Assembly (NCBI GenBank): GCA_946410125.1
Contig: CAMJZF010000020.1
Coordinates: forward strand, 1-32,274
Direction of reading: 5' to 3'
Origin: an uncultured Prevotellaceae bacterium
GTDB taxonomy: Bacteria; Bacteroidota; Bacteroidia; Bacteroidales; Muribaculaceae
DNA: 32,274 nt
The notes under the pieces were generated by a model. It was not told where the DNA came from. It worked only from the letters and a program-made list of their open reading frames with translations, and made no database searches. This document shows positions 14,512 through 22,897 of this stretch, piece by piece (the first letter of the stretch is position 1; each line of letters starts with the position of its first letter). Position numbers and translations under genes: made by a program.

Positions 14512-17500
14512 TTACTCGGCAATGATGAGAGTGCCGGTGTTGGTTCCTCCATAGTTGGTGCCATCGTTATACTTGCCGTAGAACTTGTAAACCCCAACTG
14601 GCAACTTGTCGCCCTTGCGAGTCTTGAGGTCCCAGTCGTAAGGGAACGTGCTTGTGGTTGTGTACCACACATACTTGCCTGAGCTGTTAAATACCATAAT
14701 CTTCACCTCGGGTGTGGAACCTTGCACTGTTGTGTCGATATTGAAGGTGGCAACCGAAGTTGCGGGCTCTTGTTCTACATTGAGCGAAACCTGTTGGTCG
14801 CCAACGTAAACGTCGATGATGCGAGAGGCAGGATTGCCAGCCATGTCATGGGCGGTGAATTGTAGGGTGTGGTGCCCTTTTTGGAGTTCGATGGGCAGTT
14901 TCACGTTTAGAGCCTTGCCTGCGTTGTCGAGTGTGGCGTAGCTTCTTACGTCGATGACGTTGGTCTTGCCACCGTCAATCTTGAGGTCCATGGTGTTGCC
15001 AAGGGCCATAGCCTGATTGTTGAATCCGTAGTCATCGGTTGCTTTAATGTGAAGAGTCGATTTCACGTTGGTTGAAATGCTGGCGTCAAAGTTGTCCTCG
15101 TTGTCGAAGTACATGGTGTTGATGACGGGAGGAGTGTCGTCATGAACGGTAAGGCTGTTGTTGGGATTGTAAGAAGCAAAGAAAATTTTGTCGAAGCTCC
15201 CGTTCACCATCTCGTCGCTGTTGTCGCGGTGGGCATAGACCGAGATTAGGCCTGAAGCACCGGGATATTGTGTGTATCTCGGAACAACAGTAGTGCAGGT
15301 GAAGATGCCGTTAACCACCCTTCCGCTCACTTGTGTGAGCATGTTGCGTGGGAAGAAAATGTCGCGATTGTTAAAGGTTGTTTCTTTCTTCTGCATGTCG
15401 TAGATTGAGAGTGTGGCATCGCCATTGAAGGTGTTGTCGACCTGAGTGCCATCGGCAGTATAGACTGCGGCTTGGATGGTTATTTGCTGCATTTGGCCCG
15501 AGTAAATATTGTTGGTCCCGGCTGTGTGTCCATTTATTTTGAGAATCTTGAAGTAGGGCTTTGGATAGTTAAACCTCAATGCCGGGTCTCCCAGCAAGCT
15601 GAACATCATCTTGTTATAGCTTGTTGTATTGCCAAACGACTGCTTAGTGAGCATGTAGGCCTCTCCAAGGGTGGGCATGTTGCCATTCTTGTTGAAGCAA
15701 AACATGTTTCTCACAAAAGCTTGGTTAAGGGCATCGTTACCAGTGGAGTAGGCCGAGCGTGTGGTTGAGACCATAGCTATTGCGCCTCCATCAGGCTTGT
15801 GGAAAAGAATTTCCATTATTCCTCGGTCTCCACCGTCATATCGTGCCACATCGCAGCAGGCGGTAGTGACAATGGGCAAGTGGGTGTAGGTTGCGTTTTT
15901 AGCCTCGTTGGTGGTCCATAGACTCACGTCATGAGTGAGGCACAAACGGTCGCCGTGTCCCACATAGGTCATGAAATATTGCCCGTTGTTGAGCTGTGTG
16001 TTTAATAAATTGCGTGCTTCAAAAGCAAATCCCGATTGCTGGTCAACAGGATATTGCTTGATAAACACTTTATTCTTGTTCAGTGGGATTCCCATTTCAT
16101 CAACGATGATGTTGCCAATGCCTTCGGCTTGAAAGGAGTGTGTGTAGGTGTCGTCGTTGGTGTAATCGGCAATAAAAAGGGCATTGTTGCGCCAGGGCCC
16201 GTAATCGGGGTTGTTGACATAGTTGATAAGCTTGTCAACGTCGGTTTGAGCTTCTTCTATCGAGGCACATGGAATTCGTCCCACGCCCAGACGCAGGTAA
16301 TCGGCAGCAGGGTTCTTTCCCGAGTTGTCATCAAGCATCCCGAAGAAATCATCACTTACATAGCTGTTGCTTTCATCATTGCTGCCAGTGGACTCATAGG
16401 TGAGAATGGTGCACGGACGCTTGCGCATCAATTGACGGTTGTCCTGCGAACCGGCACCAAACATGAGCGCATATTTAAACTTAGTCTTGTTGCGGTCATA
16501 GAACATCTTGTTCATGAGCCTGATAGCCATTGCGTCGGGGGTGCCGCTGGAGAACTCGTTGAAGATGAGCTGCTGGTCAATGACGTGAACAGTCATGCCG
16601 TCGTTGTCGCGGTGGAGCTGCGCCACTCGCTCGGCTTGTGGAATAAGTTCTTGGCAGGTTACTATCACCATGTTGGGGGTGCTAAGCGCATGTAAATTTT
16701 GGTTAGCCACCTCGCTATATCCCGTTATCGACTTGAGTGGCATGGTTGGGTCGAAGGCTATAAACTGTGTCGCGTCGATGGTGTAAAGCGGAGTAAAACC
16801 GAGCATGTTGTCCTTTGGGCTAAGGCTGTATTTCTTGGGCTTGTAAGGATTGTCGATGTTCCACATTTCGGTTGTTGAGCTACCATCCATAATCGCTATG
16901 ATGTCGGCCGACGATACATTGTTAAAGGCCATCCTGATTTGGTTGTCGGGGGCATCTTTAAGAGTGTTGTGATGGTAGTAGGTGAAAGTGAAGTAGTCGA
17001 GTTTCGCCCATTTTATTGAACCGTTGATATTAATGTCGAGAGAGCCTGTTGATGGTATGCTTTTGTTTGTTGTGTAAGTGATATATGGCGATGCGAAGTT
17101 GTAGAAAGTGTACAGGCTTGGGGAAGCAAGCACTTTAGATGAACTTATCGTGAATGGGATGTTGTCTCCGTTGAGATAAGCTTCAATATAAGTGTGGTTG
17201 TTGCTCTTTGTTGCTACACAAGTGTTGACAACTATCGAAGAGTCGGGGCACAGGTCGGGAATATTATAGTTGATGGTGAGATGATTGTCGATGAAGCTTT
17301 CTCCAAGCATGTCTTTTCCTGATTGTGAACCCGATACTATCTCTTGCTCGTGATGGTAATAGTCAAGACTTGTTGTCCTGGGCTTGTTTCCCGTAATGCT
17401 ATATGTAACATTGCTTGGCTCGGTGCGGTTGGTGCCGTCGTCGCTTGTGAGAAAATAATACCCCTTCTGTGAGTAGCTGTTGAACTGTCGGGTAAAGTGA

Positions 17501-17871
17501 GGCGTGGTTGTGGGGTTTGCCAGAGTGAACATCACGGGTCCACAGCCATAGAAATATATCTTGTTGTTGGAAATTTTGAATGGCACTGCCACAAGATCAT
17601 CAAAGGCACTGCCGTCGAGCTCTTCACTGATGGGATGTCCGCCATGTCCATAGATTCTCACACTTTGTGGATTAGAGAATCCCATTTCGGCGAGTTCGGT
17701 GAAAGTTATTTGGTAAATTCCGTCCTCTGGTATTTCTATCTTTACCCATCGTCCGTTGGCAAGCCGTGAATTGGCTGCATACTTCGAAGCCGGAAAAGCA
17801 TTGGCGGTAAAAGAGGTGACTATAGCCAGCACAATCACATATAAGGCATTAAAAAAGTGTTTTTTACTCAT
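14512..17871 (-). CDS. PorU-like C25 family cysteine peptidase, paralog A
   Basis: A 1119-residue secreted protein with a signal peptide (about 1-25, ending TANA). The N-terminal region (GRWVKIEIPEDGIYQITFTE, VRIYGHGGHP) is PorU-like. The gingipain-type C25 domain runs from about 398 to 770. TYVGHGD places the catalytic His at 639, and TTACCDVARYD places Cys at 672/673; the second Cys aligns with the PorU nucleophile, 34 residues after the His. Beta domains follow, ending in a FlgD-like Ig domain (TTTSTFPYDWDL, LPVGVYKFYG). T9SS sortases remove C-terminal signals from cargo at the cell surface. The final domain lacks the PNP motif of canonical type A signals. It has its own terminators on both sides and is a tandem duplicate of paralog B. 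The specific substrate is unknown. Confidence 0.85.
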   Translation of the reverse strand: MSKKHFFNALYVIVLAIVTSFTANAFPASKYAANSRLANGRWVKIEIPEDGIYQITFTELAEMGFSNPQSVRIYGHGGHPISEELDGSAFDDLVAVPFKISNNKIYFYGCGPVMFTLANPTTTPHFTRQFNSYSQKGYYFLTSDDGTNRTEPSNVTYSITGNKPRTTSLDYYHHEQEIVSGSQSGKDMLGESFIDNHLTINYNIPDLCPDSSIVVNTCVATKSNNHTYIEAYLNGDNIPFTISSSKVLASPSLYTFYNFASPYITYTTNKSIPSTGSLDININGSIKWAKLDYFTFTYYHHNTLKDAPDNQIRMAFNNVSSADIIAIMDGSSTTEMWNIDNPYKPKKYSLSPKDNMLGFTPLYTIDATQFIAFDPTMPLKSITGYSEVANQNLHALSTPNMVIVTCQELIPQAERVAQLHRDNDGMTVHVIDQQLIFNEFSSGTPDAMAIRLMNKMFYDRNKTKFKYALMFGAGSQDNRQLMRKRPCTILTYESTGSNDESNSYVSDDFFGMLDDNSGKNPAADYLRLGVGRIPCASIEEAQTDVDKLINYVNNPDYGPWRNNALFIADYTNDDTYTHSFQAEGIGNIIVDEMGIPLNKNKVFIKQYPVDQQSGFAFEARNLLNTQLNNGQYFMTYVGHGDRLCLTHDVSLWTTNEAKNATYTHLPIVTTACCDVARYDGGDRGIMEILFHKPDGGAIAMVSTTRSAYSTGNDALNQAFVRNMFCFNKNGNMPTLGEAYMLTKQSFGNTTSYNKMMFSLLGDPALRFNYPKPYFKILKINGHTAGTNNIYSGQMQQITIQAAVYTADGTQVDNTFNGDATLSIYDMQKKETTFNNRDIFFPRNMLTQVSGRVVNGIFTCTTVVPRYTQYPGASGLISVYAHRDNSDEMVNGSFDKIFFASYNPNNSLTVHDDTPPVINTMYFDNEDNFDASISTNVKSTLHIKATDDYGFNNQAMALGNTMDLKIDGGKTNVIDVRSYATLDNAGKALNVKLPIELQKGHHTLQFTAHDMAGNPASRIIDVYVGDQQVSLNVEQEPATSVATFNIDTTVQGSTPEVKIMVFNSSGKYVWYTTTSTFPYDWDLKTRKGDKLPVGVYKFYGKYNDGTNYGGTNTGTLIIAE

Positions 17872-17971
17872 GATGATAAAGTGTGATGCTTTTTTTGAAC
17901 AATATATATAATATAACGTGTAACTCTCGTTGTTTATTGTTTCTGTTTTTGCTGGATTGTTGTTTGTCTTG

Positions 17972-18003
17972 AAAAAAACCGCAAGCGGTTTAGTGCTTGC
18001 GGT
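17972..18003 (-). terminator. Strong terminator between the two PorU-like genes
   Basis: The stem accgcaagc (17978-17986) pairs perfectly with gcttgcggt (17995-18003). On the minus strand it is followed directly by a run of seven Ts (17972-17978). It ends transcription of paralog B, so paralog A needs its own promoter. No clear TAnnTTTG element was found in the remaining AT-rich gap (17872-17971). Confidence 0.9.
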
Positions 18004-18057
18004 TATAATAGGGGAGAATAATATTATTCTTTTTTACTTGTGACGATAATATCGCTA

Positions 18058-21000
18058 TTACATGCCTGTGCTTTTCTTGTATGGTTCAATGATAATCAGG
18101 TGCTTGATTTCAGTTCCGCCATAGGCATTGTCGCTCTTGTAGGTTCCGTAGAACTTATAGATTCCAGCTGGAACACGGTTGCCACTGTTGTCGGTAAGAT
18201 CCCATGTGAAGGGGAAGGTAGAGGTTGTGGTATTCCAGATGATGTTTCCAACTGGGTCAACTACCTTGATTGCAACTTCGGGGGCAGTAGTCAGATTGGT
18301 AGTGATATTGAACGTGGCTTCTTCAACTGCCGGCTCTTCGTCAACTGTCAATGTAAGTTGTGAATCGTTGCCTACCAGGAACGAGATTGACTCTGTTGCC
18401 ATATTACCGGCAGCGTCATAGACTGTGTACTGGAGTGTGTGACGGCCTTCACTAAGGTCCATTGGGAATTCAATGGCAAGAGTCTTGCCATTGTCGCTCA
18501 AGGCTGAATAATTCTTGATTAGTGGATAGGTGGTCTTGCCTCCATCGAGCTGCAGTGACATGCTGTTTCCTATTGCCATTGACTGGGTGTTGAAAGCATA
18601 GTCGTCGCTTGCCTTGATGTAAAGTGTTGAACTTGCTGGAATCAAGGCTCCATCGGCAAACTCTTGCTCATCGTTGAAATATAGTTTCTCAATGACTGGT
18701 GGCTGGTTGTCGTTGACAGTGAGTGGGTTTTCGGGGTTGTATACCTCAAGCTTGAGCTTGTCGAAAGTGCCGTTAACCATTTCTTCGCTGTCGTCCATGT
18801 GGGCATATACGGTTACAAGTCCATTCTCGCCGTTGGCGGTGATGTTGCGTGGAATGACTGCTGTGCCGGTGAAAATGCCATCAACAACACGTCCGCTTAC
18901 CCTTGTGAGAAGGTCGCGAGGGTAGTAGATGTCGCGTGACACGTCTTCGCGGTTGACGCGAGCCGTTATGGTAGTCTCCTTTTTCTTCTTATCGTAGATG
19001 CTAAGTGTGGCATCGCCATTGAAGTTGGTGTTAACGGCTGCGCCATCGGCATTGTAAACTTTGGCAACAACGGTTACTTCTTGCATCGCACCAGAGTTGA
19101 TTTCGGAGTCATTCACTGCCGTGCCATTGATGCTCTCAATCTTGAAGAAGGGCTTTGGATAGTTGACTTTCATTGCAGGGTCGCCAAGGAGCATGAATGA
19201 CATCTTGTTGGTATTCTCGGTATTGCCAAAAGATTGCTTGCAAAGCATGTAGGCTTCGCCCACGGTGGGCATGTATCCCTTATCTTTGTAGCAGAACATG
19301 GCTCTGACGAAGGCCTGGTTTAGTGCGTCATTGTTCTCGGCAAGAACCGATCGGGCCGAGGTTACCATGGCAATGGCACCACCGTTTTTCTTGTGGAACA
19401 TTACCTCTACAAGACCGCGCTGGTTGCTGTCGTAACGTGCCACGTCGCAGCAAGCAGTGGTTAGAATGGGCAGGTGAGGATATTCAACTGTGTTAGATTG
19501 GTAGGCAGTCCATAGTTGCACATCTTTTGTAAGGTAGTTCTTGTCGCCGTGTCCCACATAGGTCATGAAATATTGTCCATTTGTGAGTTGGGCAATCAGC
19601 TCTTTACGTGCTTCGAATGCGAATTCATCGCCACCAATTGTTTCGTTGGGGAACTGGCTGATGTAAACCTTGTTTTGCGCCATTCCTGTTTTGAGTTCAT
19701 CATTAAGAATGTTGGCGATACCCTCGGTCTGGAAAGCGTGAAGGCCATTGTCATAGTCGTCGGCGGTGAGCTGCAGGTCATTTCTCCAGGGACCAAAGTC
19801 GGGGTTGTTGACGTAGTTGAGGAGTTTGTCTACATCGTCTTCGGCTTCACTCACACTGGCACATGGCATGCGTCCCACGCCTAATCGCAGGTAATCTGCA
19901 GCAGGGTTGCTTCCTGAATTGTCATCAAGTAATCCAAAGAAGTCGTCACACACATAGCTATATTGCTCGTCATTGCTATTGTCCGACTCGTAGGTCAAGA
20001 TGGTGCAAGGATATTTCGAAAGAATTTGGCGGTTATCGTATTTGCCGGCACCAAACATGAGAAGGTTTCTAAACTTATAGCTGTTGCGGTCGTAGAACAT
20101 CTTGCTCATCAAGCGTATTGCCATGGCATCGGGTGTACCGCTGGAAAATTCGTTGAAAATCTTTTCCTGATCAAGAACATGCACAGTCATGTTGTCGTTG
20201 TCGCGGTGCATCTGTGCCACTCTCTCGGCTTGAGGCAACAGTTCTTTGCAAGTAACGATGACCATGTCGGGGTTGGGCAGATTGTGAATGTTTTGGTTCT
20301 CTACCAATGAGTATTCAGCAATAGATTTGAGCTCTTTTGTAGGGTCAAATGCTATGTATTGTCCCCAGTTGGTTGCTGTTCCCGGAGTAAATTGCAATGT
20401 CATGCCAACACTGGTGAGAGTGTAGCTTTTAGGAGCGTTGGGGTTGTTAATATTCCATACTTGAATGTCGCGATTGGTAGTGTTAAGGGTTATGGCATCG
20501 CTTGAAGTAACCTTGTTGAATCCCATGCGCAACTGGTTGTCGGCTGCATTCTCAAGAGTGTTGTTGTGATAGTAGGTAATTATAATGTAGTCGAGCCATG
20601 CGCTGTTGATCGTGCCATTAGGATTGAGAAGTGAAACTTTTATGTTTCCATTTTGAGGAATTGTAGATCCTGACTGAGGCTCAAAAGCTTTGTAAGGAGA
20701 AGCAAAATTATAGCCAACCTCTGAGTTGGCGGGGGGATAGATTTTTGAAGATCCTAATGGATAGTTGAGGTCATTATCGTTTAGTTCGGCTTTTACATAA
20801 CACGAAGCAGACACCTTGGCTGCGGCACATGAGTTGACCACGACTGTTGCATCTCCGCACAAGTCAGTCAGAGAATAAGGTATGGTAATCTCGCCATTGG
20901 TCATGGTTTCTCCTAAGAACTCCTTGCCCGTCTGTTTAGGGGAGATAAGTTCGCGCTCATGAAGCATGTAGTCAAGGCTTCGGTTTCTCACTACCGAGCC

Positions 21001-21474
21001 TGTGTTGTTTCGTGTTACCTGTTCAATTTCTTTTTGACTGCCAATGTTTTCGGTAATGAAATAATAGCCCTTGGTAGAATAGCAATTGAACATTCTGGTG
21101 TAGTGAGGAGTGTTGGTGGGAGTTGCTAATGTGAATTTCACAGGTCCACATCCGTAGAAACAAATCTTGTTGTCAAAGATTTTAATTGGAATTTGTTGTA
21201 AGTCATCGGTTTGCGAGCCGTCAAGAATTTCACTCAAGCGATAACCTCCATTGCCGTAGATTCTCACTGATTGTGGATTGCTGAAGCCCATTTGAGCGAG
21301 TTCCTCAAATGTGAGCTGATAAACGCCATCCTCAGGAATGGCAATCTTTACCCACTTACCATTTGCCAGCTTTGAGTTGCTGGTAAAAGAGTAATTAGCA
21401 GCCTGCATGGAGAACGTTGTAGAAGCTACAATCGCCATCAGACTCATGATTTTAAATAAAAACTTCTTATGCAT
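18058..21474 (-). CDS. PorU-like C25 family cysteine peptidase, paralog B
   Basis: A 1138-residue secreted protein with a signal peptide ending near MQA (about residue 24). Domain order is as in paralog A: a PorU-like N-terminus (GKWVKIAIPEDGVYQLTFEE, VRIYGNGGYR), C25 domain (about 400-775) with TYVGHGD (His642) and TTACCDVARYD (Cys675/676), then beta domains and a FlgD-like end (TTTSTFPFTWDL, VPAGIYKFYG). The catalytic pair spacing is the same 34 residues. It extends past the usual domain end with IEPYKKSTGM, an unusual free tail. It lies 51 bp after the FAH-like gene and may be cotranscribed with rex. Paralog A is clearly its closest relative in the window; porU is more distant. Confidence 0.85.
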   Translation of the reverse strand: MHKKFLFKIMSLMAIVASTTFSMQAANYSFTSNSKLANGKWVKIAIPEDGVYQLTFEELAQMGFSNPQSVRIYGNGGYRLSEILDGSQTDDLQQIPIKIFDNKICFYGCGPVKFTLATPTNTPHYTRMFNCYSTKGYYFITENIGSQKEIEQVTRNNTGSVVRNRSLDYMLHERELISPKQTGKEFLGETMTNGEITIPYSLTDLCGDATVVVNSCAAAKVSASCYVKAELNDNDLNYPLGSSKIYPPANSEVGYNFASPYKAFEPQSGSTIPQNGNIKVSLLNPNGTINSAWLDYIIITYYHNNTLENAADNQLRMGFNKVTSSDAITLNTTNRDIQVWNINNPNAPKSYTLTSVGMTLQFTPGTATNWGQYIAFDPTKELKSIAEYSLVENQNIHNLPNPDMVIVTCKELLPQAERVAQMHRDNDNMTVHVLDQEKIFNEFSSGTPDAMAIRLMSKMFYDRNSYKFRNLLMFGAGKYDNRQILSKYPCTILTYESDNSNDEQYSYVCDDFFGLLDDNSGSNPAADYLRLGVGRMPCASVSEAEDDVDKLLNYVNNPDFGPWRNDLQLTADDYDNGLHAFQTEGIANILNDELKTGMAQNKVYISQFPNETIGGDEFAFEARKELIAQLTNGQYFMTYVGHGDKNYLTKDVQLWTAYQSNTVEYPHLPILTTACCDVARYDSNQRGLVEVMFHKKNGGAIAMVTSARSVLAENNDALNQAFVRAMFCYKDKGYMPTVGEAYMLCKQSFGNTENTNKMSFMLLGDPAMKVNYPKPFFKIESINGTAVNDSEINSGAMQEVTVVAKVYNADGAAVNTNFNGDATLSIYDKKKKETTITARVNREDVSRDIYYPRDLLTRVSGRVVDGIFTGTAVIPRNITANGENGLVTVYAHMDDSEEMVNGTFDKLKLEVYNPENPLTVNDNQPPVIEKLYFNDEQEFADGALIPASSTLYIKASDDYAFNTQSMAIGNSMSLQLDGGKTTYPLIKNYSALSDNGKTLAIEFPMDLSEGRHTLQYTVYDAAGNMATESISFLVGNDSQLTLTVDEEPAVEEATFNITTNLTTAPEVAIKVVDPVGNIIWNTTTSTFPFTWDLTDNSGNRVPAGIYKFYGTYKSDNAYGGTEIKHLIIIEPYKKSTGM

Positions 21475-21525
21475 AGTAGTTTAATGAAATGTTATCTTGA
21501 TGTGTTGTATATATGTTGTTTTATT

Positions 21526-22107
21526 TCATTTTATTCTTATGATAAGTGACTTGTTGCCGTTGAGAGTGGCAGTAACATTGTCGCCGACGGTGAGTGGCTC
21601 TTCATGCTCGCTGAGCTCAACGACGATGATGTCTCCCATTTTAAGGGTGAAGTATACACTCAGGTTTGATATCAACTGGCGATAATCTACTCCCTGATTG
21701 CTCAAACTCATTGCATCAAATGTCTTATTGTTGATGCTCATGGCAACTGCCGAGTCGTTAATGCCGACGGTTGGGTCAATTGGTGTGAAATCGCCGAGCA
21801 ATAACGCGCCATCAAAGCTGTGGGATAGTGCCGAAAACATTTCTTGCTGTTGCGGCAGGTCAATGCTGTGGGCATTCACTGTGATTGCCGGTGCAATGGC
21901 ATCGCAGTACCGGTGGGCAAAACGTGGCGCAATGTGCTTGCCAAGCCTTCCTATGTGCATGGCAATGGCTGCATGTGCTGTAAACTCTTTGGCAAAATGT
22001 GGCACAAAAAAAGGCTTGTTGCTTCTTATTACTGACGAGTCAGCCATAAGTAAAACTTGCGGTGGCAGCTCTCTGCCGTTTACATTTCTTATGCCTATAA
22101 TTTTCAC
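21526..22107 (-). CDS. FAH-fold protein, apparently without metal ligands
   Basis: A 193-residue cytosolic protein. IGRLGKHIAPRFAHRYCDAI, HSFDGALLLGDFTP and LKMGDIIVVELSE align with the short fumarylacetoacetate hydrolase family proteins of Bacteroidetes. Family enzymes bind Mg2+ through an E-x-E pair and a following Asp, and cleave or decarboxylate beta-keto acids. Here the E-x-E position reads H-A-A (in EFTAHAAIAM) and the Asp position reads Thr (in PAITVNAHS), while the substrate-loop GTP-V-G-type motif near the C-terminus is replaced by SEHEEPLTVG. The fold looks kept and catalysis lost. The comparison is with family sequences from memory. It overlaps rex by 4 nt and is therefore translationally coupled to it. 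Confidence 0.72.
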   Translation of the reverse strand: MKIIGIRNVNGRELPPQVLLMADSSVIRSNKPFFVPHFAKEFTAHAAIAMHIGRLGKHIAPRFAHRYCDAIAPAITVNAHSIDLPQQQEMFSALSHSFDGALLLGDFTPIDPTVGINDSAVAMSINNKTFDAMSLSNQGVDYRQLISNLSVYFTLKMGDIIVVELSEHEEPLTVGDNVTATLNGNKSLIIRIK

Positions 22108-22775
22108 TTTGTGCTGTTTTTATTGTTGTTTCCCGCAGGCCCCATGCGATTGTACATCAGGGCGAGGTCGGAATATATAGAGGTGTTTTGCAACACTATG
22201 TTGCGTGGCACCTTTATTCGGTAGGGAGTAAAGTTCCAAATGGCCTTGATGTTGCTCTCAACCAATGAGTTGGCTACTTCTTGCGCATTTTCGAATGGAA
22301 CGGCGATAATGGCTATCGATACTCCAGTGCTTCGTTGCCGGGCTGCAAGCTCCTTGAAATCGTAGATGGGAATTTCACCCACTGCAGTGCCTATGACGTC
22401 GGGGTTGATGTCAAAGCCTGCCACGATGTTCAGCCCATATTGCTGTAGCCCAAGGTCGCGCATGAGGGCACTTCCAAGCGAGCCAGTGCCAATAAGGAAA
22501 GCGTTGTGCCTATGCTTAAAGCCGAGGAACTCATTAAGTGCCTTGGTGAGAGGATGCACCTCATAGCCAATGCGTGTCTTTCCCTTAATGTTAAGGAATG
22601 AGAGGTCTTTGGCAATCTGCGATGCGTCTACGTTGAGTCGCCTGGCAATTTGTGTCGACGACACATGTTCCTCGTGCTTGCTATCGAGGGTCTTGACATA
22701 CGCCAAATACCAGGGCAACCTCCTGAGTGTTGGCTCGGGAAGGATGTCACGGCTTGTATGTTTTGTCTCATTCAT
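22104..22775 (-). CDS. rex: Redox-sensing transcriptional repressor Rex
   Basis: A 223-residue repressor. The N-terminal winged helix (about 10-80) contains LPWYLAYVKTL, VSSTQIARRLNVDASQIAKDL and FLNIKGKTRIGYEV, the usual Rex DNA-binding region. The Rossmann domain follows with GTGSLG at 96-101 for NAD(H) and VAGFDINPDVIG. Rex represses fermentative and respiratory genes when NADH is low relative to NAD+ and releases DNA on NADH binding. A 12-bp palindrome sits in its leader, consistent with autoregulation. The stop overlaps the start of the FAH-fold gene by 4 nt. The first residues (MNETKHTSRDILPEPTLRRL) are normal for the family in this phylum. Confidence 0.93.
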   Translation of the reverse strand: MNETKHTSRDILPEPTLRRLPWYLAYVKTLDSKHEEHVSSTQIARRLNVDASQIAKDLSFLNIKGKTRIGYEVHPLTKALNEFLGFKHRHNAFLIGTGSLGSALMRDLGLQQYGLNIVAGFDINPDVIGTAVGEIPIYDFKELAARQRSTGVSIAIIAVPFENAQEVANSLVESNIKAIWNFTPYRIKVPRNIVLQNTSIYSDLALMYNRMGPAGNNNKNSTK

Positions 22776-22791
22776 TGGTTCTGTAACATCT

Positions 22792-22803
22792 TTGTTTAAA
22801 CAA
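22792..22803. promoter_or_regulatory. Candidate Rex operator in the rex leader
   Basis: TTGTTTAAACAA is a perfect 12-bp palindrome. It lies between the predicted start site and the rex ATG (17 bp upstream of the ATG). Known Rex boxes have TTGT and ACAA half-sites around an AT-rich centre, usually with a longer spacer, so this is a shortened match. Confidence 0.5.
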
Positions 22804-22823
22804 GGTTACTCCCATCAAAATTG

Positions 22824-22831
22824 CAAATGTA
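22824..22831 (-). promoter_or_regulatory. Probable -7 box of the rex promoter
   Basis: The minus strand reads TACATTTG, a full TAnnTTTG match about 50 nt before the rex ATG. The nearest TTTG (22854-22857) is 22 nt upstream rather than 19, so the -33 box is uncertain. Confidence 0.45.
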
Positions 22832-22897
22832 CTAAAAATATTGTTATTTAGGCCAAAAAAATCGTTTTTTTGTTACATTTGTCCTTTTTTGAAGGCT

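Noticed and set aside
16036-16695. Long open frame (219 codons) on the plus strand inside paralog A
   Set aside because: It is antisense to the conserved C25 domain and has no family match; paralog B shows a similar shorter antisense frame at 19516-19884, as expected from codon bias on the real strand.
21483-21530. 8-bp inverted repeat (21483-21490 with 21523-21530) after the FAH-fold gene, considered as a terminator
   Set aside because: The loop is 32 nt and no T-run follows on the minus strand, so it gives no reason to split the rex, FAH and paralog B run.
22874-22881. TACATTTG on the plus strand, like a -7 box
   Set aside because: There is no TTTG 19 nt upstream and it would only read antisense into porU.
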